11,460 nucleotides of DNA from JBHJHK01 sp050330975 (lineage in GTDB: Bacteria; Pseudomonadota; Gammaproteobacteria; Competibacterales; Competibacteraceae): positions 1 through 11,460 of the forward strand of contig JBHJHK010000200.1 of NCBI GenBank assembly GCA_050330975.1, in the 5' to 3' direction. The notes under the pieces were generated by a model. The model did no database searches. It saw only the letters and a list, made by a program, of their open reading frames with translations, and was not told the origin of the DNA. Below, one piece after another: positions 6,920 through 11,460 of this stretch. How positions within the stretch are numbered: position 1 is the stretch's first letter; each line of letters begins with the position of its first letter. The translations under genes and the position numbers were made by a program.

Positions 6920-7735
6920 ATGCACTGGAAACACATACAAAATTCCCGCATGCGCAGGATGTTCTTCGAATCCTTCACTGCCATGGATGTCGCCGAGCCC
7001 CTGGCCTCCTTCGATGCCGATACCGATGCCCGCAAAGTGCAGACCTTTATGGCCGCCAGGGAGTTCGACCTAGTCGGGGTTCGGGTGGATGGACTGGTCT
7101 GCGGCTATGTGCGGCGGGAGGAACTCGGGGACGGGGTCTGTGGAGATGTTCTGCGTGAATTCACCCCCGAAGACGATTTGGTTTCCGACACGGGGAGCCT
7201 GATCGAGGTAGTTCAATCACTGTCGATCAATCGGCAATGCTTCATCACCACCCTCGACGCGGTAATCGCAATCGTCACCCTAGACGACCTGGAAAAGCCG
7301 CCCATGCGGATGTTCCTATTCGGCCTAATCACCTTGAGTGAGATGTTGATCACCGAGGTGATCCGCTGTCGCTATCCCAACGACTGCTGGCAAAGCCGCC
7401 TGTCTGAGCAGCGGCTAGCTAAAGCACAAGAACTCCAGAAAGAGCGCATGAGACGCGGACAAACCCCCGACCTAATCGACTGCCTACAGTACGGTGATAA
7501 GGGTTGGATCCTTTCCTATGACGAAGCCGTCTGCGGGGCGCTCGGATGGGAGTCTCGAAACGAAGCCCGCAAGGTGATTAGAGAATTGGAAACCTTGCGC
7601 AACAACTTAGCCCATGTTCAGGAAATTATCCCCTCGGGGTGGAAACGCATTGTCATCGCCTGCAATAGGCTGGATGACAATTTGAAAAATCTTCTCGGCC
7701 GACTGGATGAAATTTCACAGCCAATGCATGACTGA
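6920..7735 (+). CDS. CBS-domain protein with C-terminal HEPN-like RNase domain
   Basis: This is a 271-residue protein that I read as a two-domain fusion. Residues about 22-127 look like a pair of CBS modules: MDVAEPLASFDADTDARK at the start, GLVCGYVRREEL (58-69) ending module one, and CFITTLDAVIAIVTLDDLEK (107-126) ending module two. CBS pairs commonly bind adenine nucleotides. The C-terminal part (about 130-265) is helical and contains LRNNLAHVQ (226-234). In it R227 and H232 form the Rx4H motif, with a polar residue after Arg, typical of HEPN ribonucleases. LITLSEMLITEVI (136-148) would be the first HEPN helix. Inference: a ligand-gated RNase or RNA-binding protein for stress or defence. 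The start is uncertain: ATG at 6920, 6950, 6959 and 6983 all lack a good Shine-Dalgarno, and the CBS fold begins near the last. No antitoxin-like gene is adjacent. Composition is more AT-rich than the flanks. Confidence 0.72.
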   Translation: MHWKHIQNSRMRRMFFESFTAMDVAEPLASFDADTDARKVQTFMAAREFDLVGVRVDGLVCGYVRREELGDGVCGDVLREFTPEDDLVSDTGSLIEVVQSLSINRQCFITTLDAVIAIVTLDDLEKPPMRMFLFGLITLSEMLITEVIRCRYPNDCWQSRLSEQRLAKAQELQKERMRRGQTPDLIDCLQYGDKGWILSYDEAVCGALGWESRNEARKVIRELETLRNNLAHVQEIIPSGWKRIVIACNRLDDNLKNLLGRLDEISQPMHD

Positions 7736-7824
7736 GGCACATTTGATGCCGAGGCACTACGATTTTGGTCTGTATAAATCAACCGGTTAGCTTGGCAAAA
7801 CATACAACCGATCTCATCATCTCA

Positions 7825-7829
7825 AAGGA
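7825..7829 (+). promoter_or_regulatory. Ribosome binding site for the YeeN-like gene
   Basis: AAGGA lies seven bases before the ATG at 7837. It decides the start: a longer frame opens at 7765, but its extra 24 residues have no family match, while MGRAYQNRK at 7837 matches the family N-terminus. An AT-rich TATAAA at 7773-7778 might be a -10 box, without a clear -35. Confidence 0.7.
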
Positions 7830-7836
7830 ATATTCC

Positions 7837-8550
7837 ATGGGCCGTGCCTACCAAAACCGCAAAGCCTCAATGGCAAAAACTGCCGATGCCAAAACCAAGC
7901 TCTATTCCAAATTTAGCCGCGAAATCTACGTCTGCGCCAAGTCAGGTGGCACCGACCCTAGCGGCAACTTGACATTGCGCGCGCTGATCGAACGCGCCAA
8001 AAAAGATCAGGTGCCAGGACATGTCATAGACAAGGCCCTAGACAAGGCCCATTCGGGCACTGGGGAAGACTTTCAGTCAGCTCGTTATGAAGGGTTTGGG
8101 CCAGGGGGTTGTATGGTGTTAGTGGATTGCCTCACCGACAATCCCAACCGCACCATCAGTGAAGTTCGCCCCGCCTTCACCAAAAGCAAAGGCAAATTCG
8201 GCAGCCCGGGTACCGTAGCCCATATGTTTGACCATGTAGCGGTCTTTGTTTTTAAAGGGGAAGAGGAAGTGGTGCTCGAGGCACTGCTGGCTGCGGATGT
8301 GGATGTTAGCGAGTTGGAGGACGACGACGGGATGCTCACCGTGTTCACCCCCACAACCGAGTATGCAAAGGCGCGCAATGCCCTCACCGAGGCATTTGAC
8401 AGCATCGAGTTCGAGATGGATGAGATTCAATTTGTCCCCAAGGGTGAGACCGAGATAGCCGGCGAGGACGTTGACAACTTTGAAAAACTACTGGACCTGC
8501 TCAACAGTTGCGAAGATGTGCAGATCATTTACCACGACGCCAAATATTGA
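7837..8550 (+). CDS. yeeN: YebC/PmpR/TACO1-family protein, YeeN type
   Basis: This is a 237-residue member of the YebC family. Bacterial members were first described as DNA-binding regulators, and members of the family, including mitochondrial TACO1, are also linked to translation. The order of conserved blocks fits YeeN rather than YebC: N-terminal MGRAYQNRKASMAKT, ALIERAKKDQVPGHVIDKAL in the first 70 residues, RYEGFGPGGCMVL, then NRTISEVRPAFTKSKGKFG, and a VYH-like end (QIIYHDAKY). The length equals the family norm and no part is missing. A good Shine-Dalgarno precedes it. It follows the CBS-HEPN gene by 101 bases on the same strand and is convergent with the aminomutase operon. The 143 bases beyond it (8551-8693) hold no gene and no clear terminator hairpin. 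Third-position A/T is commoner here than in polA or the right-hand operon. Confidence 0.93.
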   Translation: MGRAYQNRKASMAKTADAKTKLYSKFSREIYVCAKSGGTDPSGNLTLRALIERAKKDQVPGHVIDKALDKAHSGTGEDFQSARYEGFGPGGCMVLVDCLTDNPNRTISEVRPAFTKSKGKFGSPGTVAHMFDHVAVFVFKGEEEVVLEALLAADVDVSELEDDDGMLTVFTPTTEYAKARNALTEAFDSIEFEMDEIQFVPKGETEIAGEDVDNFEKLLDLLNSCEDVQIIYHDAKY

Positions 8551-8693
8551 CTTGGGGCACGCTTTATAAAAATATACTCAGCGCCCATCGGGGAAGGCAT
8601 TCAAAATATCATGACAGAGCGCAATTCATGCCCCACTTGATCACCAATCGCCCTCGTCAGTACAATTTATTGAGTGACACTCCTCCTGGGCAT

Positions 8694-9989
8694 TTAAACC
8701 AATTGCCGAGCCGCCTCCTCAATGGCAGCCGCAGTATGGGCCAAATCGGCCTCGGTCAACGCCAGGGAAATGTAGAACTTGCTAGGGGGCTTGAGGATAC
8801 CCCGCTGGCGCAACACCCGGTTAAAGCCCTGGGCCCGGTTGGCATCGCCGCTGGTGGTGCCCCGGTAGTCGACCACCGCCTCGGAGGTAAACACCACGTC
8901 GAACAACACCGGGTCCCCCACCACTTGGTGGGGAATGCCCCGTGCCCCCAGGTGGCTGTGGAGGGCATCCATGACCACTTGGCCATGGACCCGCCATTTT
9001 TCATAGCTCCCCGGACGGCGGAGAATTTCCAGGGTCTTGAGGCCGGCGACGGCGGCGACGGGATTGCCGCTCAAGGTGCCGATTTGCAGGGTAAAACCGC
9101 TACCCGCCACGGCCTTGTCGAAGTGGGCCATGATCTCGGCCCGGCCGACGATGGCCGCCAGGGGAAAGCCACCGCCGATGATCTTCCCCAGGGTGCACAC
9201 ATCGGGCACCACCCCATAGTGGGCCTGGGCGCCACCGTAGGCCAGGCGAAAACCCGTCACCACCTCGTCGAAGATCAGAACAATGCCCCGGGCGGCCGTC
9301 TCCGCCCGCAAACCCTCTAAAAAACCCTCCTGGGGCGGCACCAACCGCTGGAGGGGCTCGACGATCACCGCCGCCAACTCGTGGCCGTGGCTTTCCAAGA
9401 GCTGGCGGGCGAAAGCCAGGTCGTTGAAGGGGGCCACCAACACCTGCTGTTCCACATCTCGAGGAATGCCCGCCGAGTCGGGCACGGGTTTGGGAAAGGC
9501 TTCCCGGCGGCTGGGGGCCAGACTCATCAGGGCCTCGGCGGACATGCCGTGGTAGCCCCCCTCGAATTTGAGAATTTTGCTGCGCCCGGTGTGGGCCCGG
9601 GCCAGGCGCAGGGCGTACATGTCCGCTTCGCCGCCGCTGCTGACGTAGCGCACCTGCTCGCCACAGGCCATTGCCCGGCACAACTCTTCCGCCAGCTCGA
9701 TGCCAGCGGCGTTGCTGGCGAAAAACGTCATCCCCCGGGTGAGTTGCTCGGTCACCGCCTCGATGACCTCGGGGTGGCCGTGGCCCACCACCATGGGCCC
9801 CGAACCGATGAGGTAGTCCACGTATTCCCGACCGTCCTCATCCCACACCCGAGCCCCCCGCCCGGCGCGAATGACCATGCTGGGATCGAAGTTGCCAAAC
9901 CCCCCGGCGGGCAATACCCGGCGGGCCCGGGCGAGCCATTCCGCCTGGGAGGGGGGCGACGACAGGGGCTCAGGGGCGTTGTGACCCAT
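8694..9989 (-). CDS. Glutamate-1-semialdehyde aminomutase-like class III PLP enzyme
   Basis: This is a 431-residue PLP-dependent class III aminotransferase, closest in appearance to HemL-type aminomutases. Visible features are GPMVVGHGHPEV (64-75), SSGGEADMYALRLAR (117-131), where HemL has SGTEA, YHG (146-148), FDEVVTGFR (240-248) with D241 for the PLP pyridine nitrogen, LGKIIGGGFP (267-276) with PLP-binding Lys K269, and GTLSGNP (304-310). The N-terminal part and the SSGGEA block differ from ordinary proteobacterial HemL. The gene also sits last in an operon with an enolase-superfamily enzyme and a dehydrogenase. I therefore take it as a paralogue acting on another amino acid, not the haem-pathway enzyme. 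It starts at ATG 9989, fixed by an AAGGAG eight bases upstream; the longer frame to 10664 is a shadow of the neighbour. It begins 13 bases after the upstream stop. Confidence 0.9.
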   Translation of the reverse strand: MGHNAPEPLSSPPSQAEWLARARRVLPAGGFGNFDPSMVIRAGRGARVWDEDGREYVDYLIGSGPMVVGHGHPEVIEAVTEQLTRGMTFFASNAAGIELAEELCRAMACGEQVRYVSSGGEADMYALRLARAHTGRSKILKFEGGYHGMSAEALMSLAPSRREAFPKPVPDSAGIPRDVEQQVLVAPFNDLAFARQLLESHGHELAAVIVEPLQRLVPPQEGFLEGLRAETAARGIVLIFDEVVTGFRLAYGGAQAHYGVVPDVCTLGKIIGGGFPLAAIVGRAEIMAHFDKAVAGSGFTLQIGTLSGNPVAAVAGLKTLEILRRPGSYEKWRVHGQVVMDALHSHLGARGIPHQVVGDPVLFDVVFTSEAVVDYRGTTSGDANRAQGFNRVLRQRGILKPPSKFYISLALTEADLAHTAAAIEEAARQLV

Positions 9990-9997
9990 GGCACGTT

Positions 9998-10003
9998 CTC
10001 CTT
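9998..10003 (-). promoter_or_regulatory. Ribosome binding site for the aminomutase-like gene
   Basis: AAGGAG on the minus strand lies eight bases before the ATG at 9989 and touches the TGA stop of the preceding gene (10003-10005). This close packing suggests translational coupling and settles the start codon. Confidence 0.8.
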
Positions 10004-11115
10004 CACAAGGGGGGATAAACCCAGTGGGGTTCGCCGAGGACCTCGGGGGATGGGGTAACCCCCAGGCCCGGCAGGGACGGGGGCCTGGTGTAACCGGCGA
10101 CGGGGCGAGCCCCTTGACCGGGAAGGAGATCCACCGCCAGGTGGGGATGACACAGCCAACTGGCCAGGCGATGCTCCGGGGGCGTCGACGCCGCCAGGTG
10201 AATCGCCGCGGTGTCGGCCAACACCGTGCCACCCACATCTTCGATGTGCAACTGCCAACCCAAGGCGACGCCGAGATCCCGCAGGCGCCGCGCCGCCGTG
10301 AGTCCCCCCACCCGATTGGGCTTGATCTTCGCCCCCTCACACGCCCCCGAGTACCAGGCCCGCAGATGATCGTCCACGGTGTGGAGGCACTCGTCGAGGA
10401 GCAGTGGCTGGGGGACTCGCGCCGCCACCTGGGCACACTGGGCCAAGGTCTCACAAGGCTGCTCCACCCAGGCCCGGCTGGCCGTGGCGTTGAGGACTTG
10501 GATGGCCACCCCCGGAGTCCAGGCGCGGTTGATATCAAAGGTGACTGTCTCGTCCGCCGGCAAATCGGCGGCGATGGCCTCGATCCGAGCCAAGTCGAGC
10601 CGAGGGTCGCTGCCGCCGATCTTGGCGGAATGGTGGCGGTAGCCGGCGGCCCGGGCTGCGCCAATGCGCGCCACCATGGCCTCGGGATCTCCGGTGGCGA
10701 TGGAGGAGTTCAGGGCCACCGCCGCGGCCTCATCCCCACCCCACAACTGCCACAACGGCAGACCCGTGGCCTGACCCAGAATATCCCAACAGGCCATATC
10801 CAACGGGGCTTTGACATAGCCGTGACCGGGAAGCGCCACATCCATCGATCGATTGAGGGCATCAATACTGCGGGGATCGCGCCCCACTAGAGCCGGGGCC
10901 AACACCTGTAACCCCGCCCGCACCCCGGGGCCATGGGCCGGCAAGTAGGTGTGGCCCCAGGGACAGGCCTCCCCCCACCCCGACAAGCCCCCGTCGGTGT
11001 CGATGCGCACCCAAGTGCTGTCCAGGGCGTCGAAGCGCAGCCGCCCCCCCGACAACCAGTAGGGCTCGGCCAGGGGTAAGTCCAAAGCCCAGGCACTGAT
11101 CCGAGTGATCTTCAC
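10003..11115 (-). CDS. Mandelate racemase/muconate lactonizing enzyme family protein
   Basis: This is a 370-residue enolase-superfamily enzyme with a full N-terminal capping domain and a (beta/alpha) barrel. Such enzymes abstract a proton alpha to a carboxylate to racemise, epimerise, dehydrate or cycloisomerise. Metal ligands are readable as D194 (FDIN), E218 (VEQP) and D241/E242 (LLLDEC). K165 in SAKIGG and K263/K265 in AKIKPNRVGG are the likely acid-base lysines, placing it in the MLE-like subgroup. The first Lys of the usual KxK is Ser here. The N-terminal WGEACPWGHTYLPA (47-60) and PGHGYVKAPLDMACWD (96-111) remind me of enzymes annotated as cis-3-hydroxy-L-proline dehydratase, but I cannot confirm that. 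The start is a GTG at 11115 that overlaps the TGA of the upstream dehydrogenase by four bases (GTGA). This replaces a longer frame to 11412, which is a shadow. Confidence 0.9.
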   Translation of the reverse strand: MKITRISAWALDLPLAEPYWLSGGRLRFDALDSTWVRIDTDGGLSGWGEACPWGHTYLPAHGPGVRAGLQVLAPALVGRDPRSIDALNRSMDVALPGHGYVKAPLDMACWDILGQATGLPLWQLWGGDEAAAVALNSSIATGDPEAMVARIGAARAAGYRHHSAKIGGSDPRLDLARIEAIAADLPADETVTFDINRAWTPGVAIQVLNATASRAWVEQPCETLAQCAQVAARVPQPLLLDECLHTVDDHLRAWYSGACEGAKIKPNRVGGLTAARRLRDLGVALGWQLHIEDVGGTVLADTAAIHLAASTPPEHRLASWLCHPHLAVDLLPGQGARPVAGYTRPPSLPGLGVTPSPEVLGEPHWVYPPL

Positions 11116-11460
11116 GGCATGGCCCCGGGGATCACCACCAGGTTGCCCACATGCCGTTGGGCCATAAAGTCCCGTTGGGCGTCCACCAGAGCCCGCAGGG
11201 GATAGGTCTTGGCCAACAACGGCTGGATCTCTCGCCGCTCGATATAGCCCACCAAATCTCCAAACACCCCCGGAGGAACCACCGTGGCCCCGGTGAAGGT
11301 GAGATCTCGCAGATAAAAGCGCCGCAGGTCGAAGTCCACCCGGGGCCCGGCGATGGCCCCGGCGCAGGTGTAGCGCCCCCCCCGGGCCAACACGGCGATG
11401 AGAGACGGCCACAAGGCCCCCCCCACCACGTCGGCCACCACGGTGACCGTGGGGCGGCCG
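11112..11460 (-). CDS. C-terminal part of a medium-chain dehydrogenase/reductase (partial)
   Basis: The frame is open to the right edge of the window and ends at TGA 11112-11114, so only about the last 115 residues are seen. The visible part reads as the end of the nucleotide-binding domain of a zinc-type alcohol dehydrogenase or quinone oxidoreductase: ADVVGGALWPSLIAVLARGG, then RYTCAGAIAGPRVDFDLR, FTGATVVPPGVFGDLVGYIE, and the family ending ALVDAQRDFMAQRHVGNLVV. The zinc ligands and the Rossmann GxGxxG would lie outside the window, so zinc dependence and cofactor cannot be judged. Its stop overlaps the GTG start of the enolase-superfamily gene by four bases, making it an upstream member of the same operon. 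Confidence 0.85.
   Translation of the reverse strand, partial: GRPTVTVVADVVGGALWPSLIAVLARGGRYTCAGAIAGPRVDFDLRRFYLRDLTFTGATVVPPGVFGDLVGYIERREIQPLLAKTYPLRALVDAQRDFMAQRHVGNLVVIPGAMP

Noticed and set aside
8508..9320. Plus-strand frame of 270 codons over the aminomutase-like gene
   Set aside because: It is antisense to conserved PLP-enzyme motifs and overlaps the end of the YeeN-like gene.
9990..10664. Upstream extension of the aminomutase-like frame to 10664
   Set aside because: It overlaps the enolase-superfamily gene in another frame. A strong Shine-Dalgarno places the start at 9989.

Overview
The window is GC-rich DNA, most likely from a bacterial chromosome. A full-length proofreading DNA polymerase I, a CreD-type inner-membrane protein and a YeeN-type member of the YebC family point to a proteobacterium, probably a gammaproteobacterium. 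I would not go further than that from sequence alone. Most of the window is very GC-rich. The central part, about 6.9 to 8.7 kb, is visibly more AT-rich.

Layout. Positions 1-203 are non-coding and hold two tandem copies of a REP-like GC-rich repeat. From 4642 down to 204 three minus-strand genes lie head to tail: a soluble SPFH/slipin-type protein (4642-3911), a retron-like reverse transcriptase whose start overlaps the SPFH stop (3930-2971), and polA (2933-204), whose start codon follows the RT stop by only 37 bases. Upstream of this unit is a 664-base stretch (4643-5306) with no convincing gene but several strong inverted repeats. Next come a minus-strand creD (6689-5307) and a 230-base divergent intergenic region. 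Two plus-strand genes follow: a CBS-domain protein with a C-terminal HEPN-like RNase motif (6920-7735) and a YebC/YeeN-family protein (7837-8550). A second minus-strand operon runs in from the right edge. It holds the C-terminal end of a medium-chain dehydrogenase (11460-11112), a mandelate racemase/muconate lactonizing enzyme family protein (11115-10003) and a glutamate-1-semialdehyde-aminomutase-like PLP enzyme (9989-8694).

How the genes may work together. The overlap and short gap in the SPFH-RT-polA unit suggest co-transcription, so a cellular RT would be made together with the main gap-filling and 5'-flap-processing polymerase. No msr-msd RNA gene can fit directly upstream of the RT, because the SPFH gene occupies that space. 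If an RNA partner exists, the structured leader at 4643-5306 is the nearest candidate. The dehydrogenase/enolase-superfamily/aminomutase operon looks like a small-molecule pathway, perhaps for an amino or hydroxy acid, but its substrate cannot be read from the sequence. The CBS-HEPN protein is a plausible ligand-gated ribonuclease, possibly for stress or defence. The SPFH-RT-polA unit and the CBS-HEPN gene are the two places most likely to hold undescribed biology.
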